The notes under the pieces were generated by a model. That model was not told the origin of the DNA. It saw only the letters and a program-made list of their open reading frames with translations, and did not search any database. A stretch of 64,000 bases of DNA, taken from the NCBI RefSeq assembly GCF_009881055.1, contig NZ_WXFG01000024.1, positions 1 through 64,000 of the forward strand, in the 5' to 3' direction. Made by a program: the position numbers and the translations under genes. Source of the stretch: Peptoclostridium sp. Lineage in GTDB: Bacteria > Bacillota > Clostridia > Peptostreptococcales > Peptostreptococcaceae. Shown piece by piece: positions 53,913-63,273 of the stretch; within the stretch, counting starts at the first letter, position 1; each line of letters begins with the position of its first letter.

Positions 53913-55181
53913 TCAAGCTACTGACCTGGGGTCTTTATCACCCTTTTTCCCAGACATCTGCTTTTCCTGGGCTTCTATTTCAACCTTCCGAGAAAGGAGC
54001 ATACCAACAAACGCTAGTATTATGACCATATAGAATATGGAATTATAGTTGCCCATTGCATCCTTTAAAAACCCGGATGCCAGGACGCCTACAACTGCTG
54101 CAATTCCGTAAGCCGTAAAAACCACGCCATAGTTCTGACTGTAATGCTTAACCCCATAGAGCCTTGTAGTGGCAGTAGGGGCTATTGACAGCCACCCTCC
54201 TAAATTAAGCCAGAACAGGGAAAAGGCTACTGCATATAGGACTGTGCTTTCATCCTTTGCCATAAGCATGAGCGAAGCAGCCATGATTATAAGTCCATAG
54301 GACAAGGCCATGGCATTCTTCACCTGGAATCTGTCGGCAACCCATCCAAACAACGGTCTTCCCACACCATTAAAAACAGCAAACAATGATGTAAACAGGG
54401 CTACACTGCCGGGATCTATTCCTATCAGTTCTATTCCGACACTACTTGTCATTCCTATCATTATCAGGCCAATCATTGCCCCGATTATAAAACATAAATA
54501 CATGTTCTTGAAGCTTCTTGTTCTTAGCATGTTTTTTGTGTCAATGCCATGGGATAGCTCTCCAATGCTTGCGGCTCTTCCATTGCCAGACTGAGCCGAC
54601 GGGTATTCGAAGGGCCATGACAGCAACGGTATCAATATTCCAAATGCAATTCCCAAAATCTGAAAAGAATTCATTATGCCGAATTCCTCTATCAAATATC
54701 TGGCTACAGGCGCCGTTATGAACGGTGACAAACCGAATCCTCCAAGGACAAGCCCTACAACTAGTCCCCTCTTTTCAGGAAACCATTTGGCAGCCACAGC
54801 CATTGGAACACCATATACTATGCCTACTCCAGCTCCCGTTATTAGCCCGTAGGTTGCAGTCAGGTGATAAATATTTTCCGCAAAGCCAGACAGAGTCCAG
54901 CCTAATCCCACCAGCAAGCCTCCAACGATTATTATTGCTCTTGGACTAAACCTGTCTAGATATCTGCCGCTTATAAGCATAAATATTGCATATGATGCCA
55001 ATGAAACCATGTAGGGGAAGCCGCTCTGTGTCGTTCCTATTCCGAACTTTTCCTCTATTGGAATCCTGAAAATACTCCAGGAATATACAGTGCCAAGACT
55101 CATCATTATGACAATTCCAAGTAATATATAAAGCCATTTTTTCATTGATCCAACGCTGTCTTTCTCTATTCTATTCTCCAT
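53913..55181 (-). CDS. MFS transporter, oxalate/formate antiporter (OFA) family
   Basis: A 422-residue MFS protein with twelve hydrophobic segments. The OFA-type N terminus is KKWLYILLGIVIMMSLGTVYSWSIF (in part: LGTVYSWSIF), with FPYMVSLASYAIFM, AAKWFPEKRGLVVG and GVGRPLFGWVADR. It would exchange or take up small carboxylates; the substrate is not certain. It is followed by no gene in the same direction before the terminator, and it is 18 bp after purE, possibly read through from purKE. Confidence 0.85.
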   Translation of the reverse strand: MENRIEKDSVGSMKKWLYILLGIVIMMSLGTVYSWSIFRIPIEEKFGIGTTQSGFPYMVSLASYAIFMLISGRYLDRFSPRAIIIVGGLLVGLGWTLSGFAENIYHLTATYGLITGAGVGIVYGVPMAVAAKWFPEKRGLVVGLVLGGFGLSPFITAPVARYLIEEFGIMNSFQILGIAFGILIPLLSWPFEYPSAQSGNGRAASIGELSHGIDTKNMLRTRSFKNMYLCFIIGAMIGLIMIGMTSSVGIELIGIDPGSVALFTSLFAVFNGVGRPLFGWVADRFQVKNAMALSYGLIIMAASLMLMAKDESTVLYAVAFSLFWLNLGGWLSIAPTATTRLYGVKHYSQNYGVVFTAYGIAAVVGVLASGFLKDAMGNYNSIFYMVIILAFVGMLLSRKVEIEAQEKQMSGKKGDKDPRSVA

Positions 55182-55199
55182 CTATATACCTCCATCTCA

Positions 55200-55706
55200 T
55201 TATAGTTTGTCTTCCAGATCGAATATTACACTTTCTTTTGTCGCTGCTGTAAGCGCCTCAAGCCTGCTTCTAATAGCCGGATATTTAATACTCAGAATTC
55301 TGGCTGCAAGTATGCCGGCGTTTTTCGCATTGTTTATTCCGACAGTAGCTACCGGCACGCCTGACGGCATCTGAACTATAGACATAAGCGAGTCCATGCC
55401 ATCAAGGTGTTTAAGCCTCACAGGCACCCCTATAACAGGCAGTGGCGTAAGTGATGCCGCCATTCCTGGCAGATGGGCGGCACCTCCGGCACCCGCTATG
55501 ATAACCTCAAGCCCTCTAAGCTGTGCATTTTTAGAGTACTCATAAAGTCTGTCGGGAGTCCTATGGGCCGACACAACCTTTATTTCAAAGGGTATTCCAA
55601 ACTCGGCCAGTATTGAGGCCGCTGGCTTCATAACCTCCAGGTCCGACTCGCTTCCCATTATAATTCCTACAATTGGAGCTTCTTTATTTTCAGCATTGCT
55701 GTGCAT
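55200..55706 (-). CDS. purE: N5-carboxyaminoimidazole ribonucleotide mutase PurE
   Basis: A 168-residue class I PurE with [13 protein letters not shown], the active-site SAHRTPDR near residues 45-52, and [11 protein letters not shown] near 71-81. It converts N5-CAIR to CAIR in purine synthesis. The ATG directly abuts the purK stop, so the pair is coupled. Other pur genes are not nearby. Confidence 0.96.
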   Translation of the reverse strand: MHSNAENKEAPIVGIIMGSESDLEVMKPAASILAEFGIPFEIKVVSAHRTPDRLYEYSKNAQLRGLEVIIAGAGGAAHLPGMAASLTPLPVIGVPVRLKHLDGMDSLMSIVQMPSGVPVATVGINNAKNAGILAARILSIKYPAIRSRLEALTAATKESVIFDLEDKL

Positions 55707-56879
55707 TTAAAATCTCCTCCCTGTAATTTTTATGCTTTTTACAGCCTTTTCGCCTTTTGTAAGGGCCTCCTCCATGGAATCGTCCAGGACTGTAATATGG
55801 CCTATTTTTTTTAGGTATCCGGATTTCGGTTTGCCGTAAAGGTGCAGGTGACAATCCTCTATGCCCAGCACTTGATCTACTCCATCTATTCTGTAGGCTC
55901 CCTCCACATCTCTGTCGCCCAGTATGTTGTACATGACGCAGCTAGCCCTCAGTCTGGCCGATCCCAGGGGCATTCCGGTCATTATCCTGACTAGCTGCTC
56001 AAACTGGGATGCCACGCACCCTTCAATGGTGTAATGTCCCGAGTTATGTGGCCTGGGGGCTATTTCGTTTACTAGCACCTGCGAATCGGCTGTTAAAAAC
56101 AGCTCTATGCAGAATACGCCTATATCTTCCAGGACTGCTGCAACCCTTTCAGCAACATCTTTTATTTTGTTTTCAGCTTCCTTGCTAATTTTCGCAGGAA
56201 CTGCTGATTTAATTAGTATGCTGTCTTCGTGGGTATTCTCGGCAACCGGGTACAAAGCTGTCCCTTCACTATTTCTGGCCACAATTATTGAAATTTCCTT
56301 TACATATTCTACGAATTCCTCAGCCATCAACTCAAAATCACTAACCTCATCATAAATACTTTTTAGGTCGTCTGATTCGGAAATCACTATGTTCCCTTTT
56401 CCGTCATATCCTCCCGTACAGAGCTTGAGCACCATTTTGCCGCCGTAATCCTTTAATGCCGCCTCCAGCTCCTGCAGGCTTTCAATGCGCCTGAAATCCG
56501 GCACCCCTATACCTGCTCTTTTCAACATGCTCTTTTGCAGATATTTATTGTTAATTTTCATAAGTGTACTAGTGGAAGGCACTACTCTGCAGCCATCTGC
56601 TTCAAGCAGTCCCAGAGAATTTGCATCTATATGCTCAAACTCGAATGTAATCACGTCCGTTTTAGCTGCCAATTCCCTCAGTGACATCATATTAGAAAAA
56701 TCCGCAACAATTTGCTCGTCCGCAACTTGACCGGCCGGTGAATCCGGTGACGGATCAAGCACTACTACTCTGTAACCCATCTGCTTTGCCTCTTGACACA
56801 GCATTCGACCCAGCTGGCCCCCTCCTACTATCCCTATGGCTCCAGGCGGAGACAGTCTGGAAATATCTTTATTTTTCAT
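55707..56879 (-). CDS. purK: N5-carboxyaminoimidazole ribonucleotide synthase PurK
   Basis: A 390-residue ATP-grasp enzyme: N-terminal GIVGGGQLGRMLCQEA, central ATP-grasp region with KLCTGGYDGKG, VEYVKEISIIVAR, and the Mg-binding NEIAPRPHNSGHYT near residue 278. It makes N5-CAIR from AIR, bicarbonate and ATP, upstream of PurE. No purine riboswitch is visible in the 136 bases upstream, which are largely taken by the terminator of the DUF2294 gene. Confidence 0.96.
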   Translation of the reverse strand: MKNKDISRLSPPGAIGIVGGGQLGRMLCQEAKQMGYRVVVLDPSPDSPAGQVADEQIVADFSNMMSLRELAAKTDVITFEFEHIDANSLGLLEADGCRVVPSTSTLMKINNKYLQKSMLKRAGIGVPDFRRIESLQELEAALKDYGGKMVLKLCTGGYDGKGNIVISESDDLKSIYDEVSDFELMAEEFVEYVKEISIIVARNSEGTALYPVAENTHEDSILIKSAVPAKISKEAENKIKDVAERVAAVLEDIGVFCIELFLTADSQVLVNEIAPRPHNSGHYTIEGCVASQFEQLVRIMTGMPLGSARLRASCVMYNILGDRDVEGAYRIDGVDQVLGIEDCHLHLYGKPKSGYLKKIGHITVLDDSMEEALTKGEKAVKSIKITGRRF

Positions 56880-56922
56880 TAGACCACCTCATTCAAAAAA
56901 AATGTTAAAGTATTAACGCCAA

Positions 56923-56970
56923 TAAAAAAAGCCAATAGCAGTCTTCTTTACGAAGCTTGCTATTGGCTTA
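56923..56970 (-). terminator. Intrinsic terminator of the DUF2294 gene
   Basis: On the minus strand AAGCCAATAGCA pairs with TGCTATTGGCTT and is followed by seven T residues. Confidence 0.92.
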
Positions 56971-57015
56971 CTCATCAACTGGTTTAAAACCCTTCGATTT
57001 GTCTTCCAATCAAAT

Positions 57016-57372
57016 CTATATGATTTTTTCTATGTCCCTGTCAGCCACTATGGCAATTATCTTTTCGCCAGTCCTGGTGCTAACATCCGAATAGGTGCTT
57101 ATTATATCCACATCTATTACCGACTTAATTGTCTCCTCAAGGAGCTCACGGGCATTCTCAAAAAGAGCTGTCCTCATTCTTTTGACAAGCTCTACGCCTT
57201 CCTTTGTCTGGGACAGATTTTTTTCAGATACGCTCAAGAAGCCTTTAATTCTGATTATTATCATATCCTGAAAAATAATTGTGCGAATTCTTTCAGGGCC
57301 TCTGCCCATGTGCTCGACTTCAAACTTACTTATTGCTTCACTTATTTGTGCTTCAATTTGTCCTTTTGTCAT
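57016..57372 (-). CDS. DUF2294 family protein
   Basis: A 118-residue soluble protein of the DUF2294 family, with MGRGPERIRTIIFQDMIIIR near residues 22-41, KGFLSVSEKNLSQTKEG, and a C-terminal DIDVDIIST-like strand (VDVDIIS). Homologues are common in spore-forming Firmicutes, sometimes next to sodium/proton or formate genes; function is unknown. Single gene with its own terminator. Confidence 0.8.
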   Translation of the reverse strand: MTKGQIEAQISEAISKFEVEHMGRGPERIRTIIFQDMIIIRIKGFLSVSEKNLSQTKEGVELVKRMRTALFENARELLEETIKSVIDVDIISTYSDVSTRTGEKIIAIVADRDIEKII

Positions 57373-57580
57373 CTAACCACCTGGTATACATTATTTTCTG
57401 AACATTTTCAGTTTTAATAGCCCAATATAACTCAGTTAATACGTACCTTATGAAGATTATATCAGACAAACATCCATATTTCAACCATTTAGTTTGCTTT
57501 CCGAAATCAATGTACATTTTCAACAAAGGCATATCACTACATACTGCGTGACATGCTTTTGTTGAATTCAACACACTTCT

Positions 57581-58132
57581 TTAGAACTTAACCTGCGGAG
57601 CCTCTTTTTCAGTCTCCTCAGCCTGGAAGAAAAACTCCTCCATGAATCCGAACATGTTGGCCACTATGTTGCTTGGAAAAACCTGAATAGCGTTGTTGTA
57701 CATAAGCACTGTATCATTGTAGAACTGTCTTGCAAAGGCTATCTTGTCCTCAACCTCGCTCAACTGGTTTTGAAGCTCCATGAAATTTGCACTGGCTTTA
57801 AGCTCCGGATAAGCCTCTGCTACTGCAAACAGCCTTCCTAGCGCCGCTGTCATCATGTTGTTGGCTTCAGCCTCCTGCGCTGGGGTTTGGGCTGACTGGA
57901 ATGCTGTTCTTGCCTTTGTGACCGCTTCGAATGTGGACTTTTCATGAGCCGCGTATCCCTTCACAGTTTCAACTATGTTTGGTATCAGGTCGAATCTTTT
58001 CTTCAGCTGCACATCCACTTGCGCCCATGCATTCTTCACCCTGTTCCTCTTAACAATTAAACCGTTGTAAACCGAGACTATAAATACGCCGACGATTAGT
58101 AGCAGGCCTATTAAAAAGTATACTGTTTTCAT
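57581..58132 (-). CDS. lemA: LemA family membrane protein
   Basis: A 183-residue LemA protein with one N-terminal helix (about 3-22), the family motif [21 protein letters not shown] (in part: [17 protein letters not shown]), [16 protein letters not shown], and [19 protein letters not shown]. LemA proteins form helical bundles on the cytoplasmic or outer face of the membrane; function is not established. It follows the DUF2207 gene by 66 bp, a pairing common across bacteria. Confidence 0.93.
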   Translation of the reverse strand: MKTVYFLIGLLLIVGVFIVSVYNGLIVKRNRVKNAWAQVDVQLKKRFDLIPNIVETVKGYAAHEKSTFEAVTKARTAFQSAQTPAQEAEANNMMTAALGRLFAVAEAYPELKASANFMELQNQLSEVEDKIAFARQFYNDTVLMYNNAIQVFPSNIVANMFGFMEEFFFQAEETEKEAPQVKF

Positions 58133-58198
58133 AATGCACCCTCCTTTTTATTTTATATGAATATGTTGTTATGCAAAACCAAACCTTTATTTATCAGC

Positions 58199-60079
58199 CT
58201 AGAAGCCTCCGGTGCCACCACCGCCTCCTCCACCGCCTCCTCCGCCTGAGAAGCCACCGCCTCCTCCGCCAGAGGATGAAAGCTGTGATGTAGCAGCACT
58301 TAGCGCTTTTGCTGTAGAGCTTGATATGCTGTTTGTTATAGTGTCGAAGGATGTCACAGGACTCATTGAGCGTCCGTATGAGTGTCCAAGATAAGTAAGA
58401 CCTGCAGCTTCGAAGGCTTCAGGAGGATATATTATCTTCAGAGTCTTAATTACTTCAGCTGCCACTCCAAGGCTTATAGCGTATACAAGATAATGCTCCC
58501 ACATTACAATAGAAGGAAGCTGCGCCTTGTCAAGCTGGCTGAAATGATTAAGGAACCTCTTGAACGCCTTCCACATGCCGTACTGCTCTGCTCCGTACCT
58601 TGTACGCTTTTTGATAAGCGCAGAGTAGAGCACCAGTCCAATCGACGTTGCTATAAGAGCAACTCCCAGGCTTACAGCAGTAAGCATTGCTATGATCCCT
58701 GCTCCTCCAAATACGCCTGCAATTCCCAGAAGTATCGCCCCTATTCTGGCTCCGCTCATTCCTTCCTCGAAAAAGCCCCTCATTTGGGCAGCATCTTTCG
58801 CCGAATCCACGAACAAGTCATATCCGCTCTTATAGAGCATGGCCGTCGACTTGTCTCCCTTTATAGACTTTTCCAGCTGACTGAGAATCACCTCTTTTCC
58901 GTCACCCATGTCGTCTATAAGCCAGCTGACAAGCCTTATCTCATGCTCCTTTAGTCCCGATTCATCGTATCCGTCAACCTTCCTTATGAGTATGGATTCC
59001 ACATCCTTGTCCGGCAGCAGGAATCTGTCTTCAGTGTAATTTATTTCATCAACCACAAGCTTCTTTCGCCTTACAAGGTCCATAACTGTAGCTGTGACAT
59101 CATTCGGGCTTACCCTTCCAAATGTCATAAGGGATGACATCTCCGCAGGCGAATAATCTCCCGGAAGCTCTCTGTAGTATTCCCCATCGAATTTCGGCTT
59201 GTATTCCTTGTCGTATCTGAAATAGAGATATACAGCAAGAGCCAATTCAAGGACAATAAGCAGCGCCGCAAGCGACAACAGAACCCTGGCCTTCATCCTT
59301 ACAGCATTTGCCTCGTCAGCCCATCTTGCTTCCTCTGCAAGAACTTCTTCAACTCGATAGGCATTAATCTCCTGCGCCTGAGAAAGATACGATTTGGGGA
59401 AAAGCAGCCTAGCTTCCACCATTGTGTTTGGTGGCAAACTGTCTACAGTAAAAACCGCCGAATTTGCAAACACATCAAGGCTGCCCTCGAGAGGCCCGTG
59501 TCCCCACGCTCTTATGTCGCCCTGCTTAAAGCTATCGCCAGGAACATTAACAGTAACATCAAAGCGGCCTATTTCAACACCAGTCTCAGTCCCCATGAAC
59601 TTCCAGTAAAGTTCTCCAGTGTCGCTATATCTTTTGGCTGCGCCCTTGACCAGATATTCGATTCTAAAGACCCTGCCGGAATCAGTTGTGTTCTTGAAAA
59701 TCTTCAGCGTAATGTTGTCGCCCTCCTGGAACAGCTGATATGTTCCCTCCTGCCCGCTATCATTCCTTGCAAACACCACTTCTCCCTGGCTGTCTGTTGT
59801 CGAAACCTTGACTACGTCTATCCCTTCGCTTCCAGATGTTCCAAGCGACCGGTATATGCCATGGCCCTCTCCATTGAAATAATATTCAAGATTCTCGACA
59901 ACGTGCATTGAGCCATCTCTTTGAATATCGGCTTCTACGTTCATGCTTGGTATTTCGTATGTCATCTCATCTGCAAATGCAGGCATCTTCAAGACCGGCA
60001 GCAACATGAAAACAAAAAGCAGCATAATTGCTGTCACGCCCAAAAGCGCTGACCTATGAAATTTTCTGCGATTGTTCAA
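58199..60079 (-). CDS. DUF2207 membrane protein with glycine-rich tail
   Basis: A 626-residue protein: N-terminal membrane helix or signal, an extracytoplasmic DUF2207 domain (about 40-235; NLEYYFNGEGHGIYRSL), a membrane helix near 265, a cytoplasmic part, two helices near 450-490, and a C-terminal tail of about 25 residues, nearly all Gly with Ser and Phe. The tail is typical of YciQ-type proteins that travel with LemA. The start is TTG at 60079, 8 bases after GGAGG; the in-frame ATG at 60094 contains that site. Role unknown, possibly envelope-related. Confidence 0.88.
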   Translation of the reverse strand: MNNRRKFHRSALLGVTAIMLLFVFMLLPVLKMPAFADEMTYEIPSMNVEADIQRDGSMHVVENLEYYFNGEGHGIYRSLGTSGSEGIDVVKVSTTDSQGEVVFARNDSGQEGTYQLFQEGDNITLKIFKNTTDSGRVFRIEYLVKGAAKRYSDTGELYWKFMGTETGVEIGRFDVTVNVPGDSFKQGDIRAWGHGPLEGSLDVFANSAVFTVDSLPPNTMVEARLLFPKSYLSQAQEINAYRVEEVLAEEARWADEANAVRMKARVLLSLAALLIVLELALAVYLYFRYDKEYKPKFDGEYYRELPGDYSPAEMSSLMTFGRVSPNDVTATVMDLVRRKKLVVDEINYTEDRFLLPDKDVESILIRKVDGYDESGLKEHEIRLVSWLIDDMGDGKEVILSQLEKSIKGDKSTAMLYKSGYDLFVDSAKDAAQMRGFFEEGMSGARIGAILLGIAGVFGGAGIIAMLTAVSLGVALIATSIGLVLYSALIKKRTRYGAEQYGMWKAFKRFLNHFSQLDKAQLPSIVMWEHYLVYAISLGVAAEVIKTLKIIYPPEAFEAAGLTYLGHSYGRSMSPVTSFDTITNSISSSTAKALSAATSQLSSSGGGGGGFSGGGGGGGGGGGTGGF

Positions 60080-60107
60080 GGAATCCACCTCCATAATGCG
60101 CTATTTT

Positions 60108-61025
60108 TTAAGACTTGTATCCAAAATGAAGTGCTATTTCTCTATAAACAGGCATATCAACATTATATTTTTCTGACAGTCTTACTATATCGAATATTAT
60201 CTGGTCTAATTCGCTTTCTTTTTTTGCATCCAGATCCTTCTGAAGTGAAGCTGTTGTGTCAGGAGTAAATCCGTCAATAATCTTAAGATGATCAGCCAGC
60301 AGGTCGCTTTCAAAGCTTATATCCATAGTCTCCGAGAGCTTTATTATTTCTTTAACCAGGGCTATGAAGGTGTTCCTGTAAACACCATCCTCCTGGAAAT
60401 ACCTGGCGCATACGTTATGATATGAGCCGGCGCTTGCAAATGCCGATGTGAAAGAAAATTTCCTGAATGTATCGCGCTTTATATTATCTGAAAGTATGAC
60501 TTCAATTCCGCTGTCGTCAACATCATATCTAATTGCCTCCAGAGTCTCACACTCTACAGGCTGACTTTCCCTGGCTCCGAATACGAGCCTGAAAAGAGGA
60601 TTTAGCTGGACAATCTCTCCGGGTGCCGATATGTATGAATTGACGTAAACGCACCCGTCTAAAAAAGTGATGCCTTCAGCGAGGCTTTCAAGCTTGTCAC
60701 CTGTGGCAAAGGCATTGAGGACTGGAATTACCACAGTCGAATCTCCGGATGCCCTTTTCATAAGCGGAATCATATCTTTTACAGAGTATCCCTTAACACA
60801 TAAAAATATGACGTCAGCCTTTTCCCAATATTCGTCTGCTGTGCACGCCTTTACATTTTCAATCCTGACTTCCCCAATACGCCCCGAGTGAAGCAGCAGC
60901 CCTTTTTGCCTTAGAGCCTCCAGCTGCTCACCTCTTGCTATGAATGTTACATCCTTTCCCTTGCGTGCCAAAAAACCACCAATGGAACCGCCGGTGCCTC
61001 CCGCACCTATAATCAGATACTTCAT
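60108..61025 (-). CDS. Ketopantoate reductase family (ApbA/PanE) oxidoreductase
   Basis: A 305-residue NADPH-type reductase: N-terminal Rossmann fold with IIGAGGTGGSIGGFLARKGKDV, where the usual GxGxxG is GAGGTGG, then DVIFLCVKGY, and the C-terminal helical ketopantoate reductase domain with KFSFTSAFASAG and the conserved Lys of that domain. It may be PanE for pantothenate or a paralog with another 2-keto substrate; no pan genes are adjacent. It precedes the DUF2207 gene by 28 bp. Confidence 0.82.
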   Translation of the reverse strand: MKYLIIGAGGTGGSIGGFLARKGKDVTFIARGEQLEALRQKGLLLHSGRIGEVRIENVKACTADEYWEKADVIFLCVKGYSVKDMIPLMKRASGDSTVVIPVLNAFATGDKLESLAEGITFLDGCVYVNSYISAPGEIVQLNPLFRLVFGARESQPVECETLEAIRYDVDDSGIEVILSDNIKRDTFRKFSFTSAFASAGSYHNVCARYFQEDGVYRNTFIALVKEIIKLSETMDISFESDLLADHLKIIDGFTPDTTASLQKDLDAKKESELDQIIFDIVRLSEKYNVDMPVYREIALHFGYKS

Positions 61026-61124
61026 GGTCTTATTCTCCTTAAATATCCCCTTAAGTCTTATTTGCTCTTGTAATTATACCCCAATTTTTCGTTTGCATCT
61101 TCACACATACCCATTTATTTCTGC

Positions 61125-61159
61125 AAAAAATCCCCCAGAATTGACTTCCGAGGGATTTC
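61125..61159 (-). terminator. Intrinsic terminator of speA
   Basis: On the minus strand AATCCC-TC-GGAAGTCAATTC forms a hairpin with GGGATT, followed by TTTTTT. Confidence 0.8.
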
Positions 61160-61165
61160 TGTTAA

Positions 61166-63085
61166 CTAACGCTCATAATATGTGTAGCCACGAAGCCCGC
61201 TTTCGAATGCACGCATGATTTCGCGTCTGTCACTGGTCTTAATAAGGCCTTCACGTATGGCTGCTTCAGCAGTTTTTCGGAATCTAACCACCATGTCCTT
61301 GGGATCAAACTCCACATATGAAAGCACATCAGCCACGCTGTCCCCTTGTATTTCCTTGACAAGATCATATGTGCCGTCAGGATTTATTCTAACGCTAACT
61401 ACGTTTGTATCTCCAAACAGGTTGTGGAGGTCGCCCAACGTCTCCTGATAAGCTCCTACAAGGAAAGCTCCCAGGAAATAATCATCTCCATTGTTCATGT
61501 CGTGCAAAGGCAGAGTAGTCCTGACGTCATGAATGTCTATAAAACGGTCAATCTTTCCGTCACAGTCGCATGTTATGTCTGCAATTACAGCATTGCGCCT
61601 TGGCAGCTCCAGAAGACGGTGTATAGGCATTATCGGAAAAAGCTGATCTATTGCCCAGCTGTCTGGTAACGACTGGAACAGTGAAAAATTGCAATAGTAT
61701 ATGTCTGCTATTGCGCTTTCCAGATCCTCAAGATCCGGTAGAGGTCTTTTTATTTTCGTCTTTTCTTTTGCAATCTGATTTATAGTGTTCCAGAATATTT
61801 GCTCCGAGAATGCACGCTCTCTAAGGCTCATCCTGCCATGCTTGAACATATCACGTATTTCGTCTCTGTAGTAGAGCGCGTCATTGTAACATTCCTGCAG
61901 ATTTCTAAGGTTTATGCTTTTATGAACCTCAAACAGGTTTCTTATCTGCTCTGACGCATTATCGTCAAGTTGCTCCGGAATGTCATACGCCTCAAATTTC
62001 TCCACATCCAGCACATTGAAAAGAAGTACCGAGTAGTAGGCTACTGTGGAGCGTCCTGATTCAGTCACAATAACAGGGTGGGGCACGTTGCTTGAATCAA
62101 GCACTGACATTACAGCCTCAACAATGTCGGAGCAGTACTCTTCCACAGTATAGTTTCGGCTGCAAGTGTAGTTGGTGTTTGAGCCGTCATAGTCCACAGC
62201 AAGGCCTCCGCCCAAATCCAGATATCCCATCGGTGCGCCCTCTTTCACCAGCTCCGCATAAACCTGTGTTGCCTCAAGCACAGCGGAACGGATATCGCGT
62301 ATGTTAGGTATCTGGGAGCCAAGGTGGTAGTGGAGAAGCTTAAGTGAATCCAGCATTCCCCTCTCCTTGAGCGTGTCAACAGCCTCTATTAGCTGCGACA
62401 CATTGAGTCCGAATATGCTGCGGTCTCCTCCTGAGTCTGTCCAATGGCCGCCCGCCTTTGCCGAAAGCTTTATGCGTATTCCCATGTTAGGCTGAATTCC
62501 CAACGCCTTTGATCGTTCCAATATAATGTCGAGCTCGCTAGGATTCTCTATTACAAAAAAGCACTTGAAGCCCATTTTAACGGCATAAAGACCCAAATCT
62601 ATAAATTCCTCATCCTTGTACCCGTTGCATATAAGGCACGCCTCCTTGTCTTGCATAAGCGAAAGCGCCGCTATAAGCTCCGGCTTGCTGCCTACCTCAA
62701 GACCGTGGTGGTAGCGCTGCCCGAACTTTGTAACCTCTTCAATTACCTGCTGCTGCTGATTTACCTTTACCGGGTATACTCCTCTGTACTCGCCTTTATA
62801 TTCCAACTTTTTCATGGCTTTGCTAAATGAGTTGTTTAGAAACGAAATCTGTGAATCCAGAAGGTTTTCAAAGCGCAGCAAAACAGGCATGTCAAGCCCG
62901 CGCTCTCTTACCCCAGAAACGATGTCCATTAGGCTCACCGCAGCTGAAGTGTCATCCTTTGAGGCATTAACCATAACCTCGCCATCGCCTGAAATCGAAA
63001 AATAGCCAGCGCCCCAATTTTTGATTCCGTAAAGCTCCTCGGACTTTTGCTTAGTCCATCTTCCAAGCAGTTCTGTTTTGTTCAT
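61166..63085 (-). CDS. speA: Biosynthetic arginine decarboxylase SpeA
   Basis: A 639-residue PLP enzyme of the alanine-racemase-like fold III decarboxylases, which turns arginine into agmatine for polyamine synthesis. The PLP Lys is in YPVKVNQQQQ near residue 105; HHGLEVGSKPEL, YLDLGGGLAVDYDG and TESGRS follow, and the C-terminal domain has CDCDGKIDRFI. This long form is the SpeA type of Proteobacteria and plants, not the fold I (SpeA/Cad-type) decarboxylase usual in Bacillus. No agmatinase or agmatine deiminase is adjacent. GGAGG lies 11 bases before the ATG. Confidence 0.95.
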   Translation of the reverse strand: MNKTELLGRWTKQKSEELYGIKNWGAGYFSISGDGEVMVNASKDDTSAAVSLMDIVSGVRERGLDMPVLLRFENLLDSQISFLNNSFSKAMKKLEYKGEYRGVYPVKVNQQQQVIEEVTKFGQRYHHGLEVGSKPELIAALSLMQDKEACLICNGYKDEEFIDLGLYAVKMGFKCFFVIENPSELDIILERSKALGIQPNMGIRIKLSAKAGGHWTDSGGDRSIFGLNVSQLIEAVDTLKERGMLDSLKLLHYHLGSQIPNIRDIRSAVLEATQVYAELVKEGAPMGYLDLGGGLAVDYDGSNTNYTCSRNYTVEEYCSDIVEAVMSVLDSSNVPHPVIVTESGRSTVAYYSVLLFNVLDVEKFEAYDIPEQLDDNASEQIRNLFEVHKSINLRNLQECYNDALYYRDEIRDMFKHGRMSLRERAFSEQIFWNTINQIAKEKTKIKRPLPDLEDLESAIADIYYCNFSLFQSLPDSWAIDQLFPIMPIHRLLELPRRNAVIADITCDCDGKIDRFIDIHDVRTTLPLHDMNNGDDYFLGAFLVGAYQETLGDLHNLFGDTNVVSVRINPDGTYDLVKEIQGDSVADVLSYVEFDPKDMVVRFRKTAEAAIREGLIKTSDRREIMRAFESGLRGYTYYER

Positions 63086-63144
63086 TTTGCTTTATTCCTC
63101 CATTATAGGATAATGATTTATATCTGCATTCAGCATTTTCAACA

Positions 63145-63222
63145 TAAAAAAGCATTAGCCTCTAAGCTTGGCAAATAAGCTATTTACCAAAAGCATAAGT
63201 CAAACCAGGAAGTTAATGCTAA
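63145..63222 (-). ncRNA. Structured leader or terminator between the hemerythrin gene and speA
   Basis: On the minus strand AGCATTA (63214-63220) pairs with TAATGCT (63151-63157) and is followed by TTTTTT. Enclosed is an 11-bp hairpin (63181-63191 with 63167-63177, one or two wobbles). The interior of about 55 bases is unusually large for a simple terminator. It may end the hemerythrin transcript or act as an attenuator in the speA leader. Confidence 0.4.
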
Positions 63223-63273
63223 CAATAGTATAGCATATGAAATCCATAATTATAATGGAGCTGAAATATTTAA

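Noticed and set aside
58212..58394. A plus-strand frame starting with a long proline run
   Set aside because: It is the antisense of the glycine-rich tail of the DUF2207 protein, so the repeat is a codon artefact.
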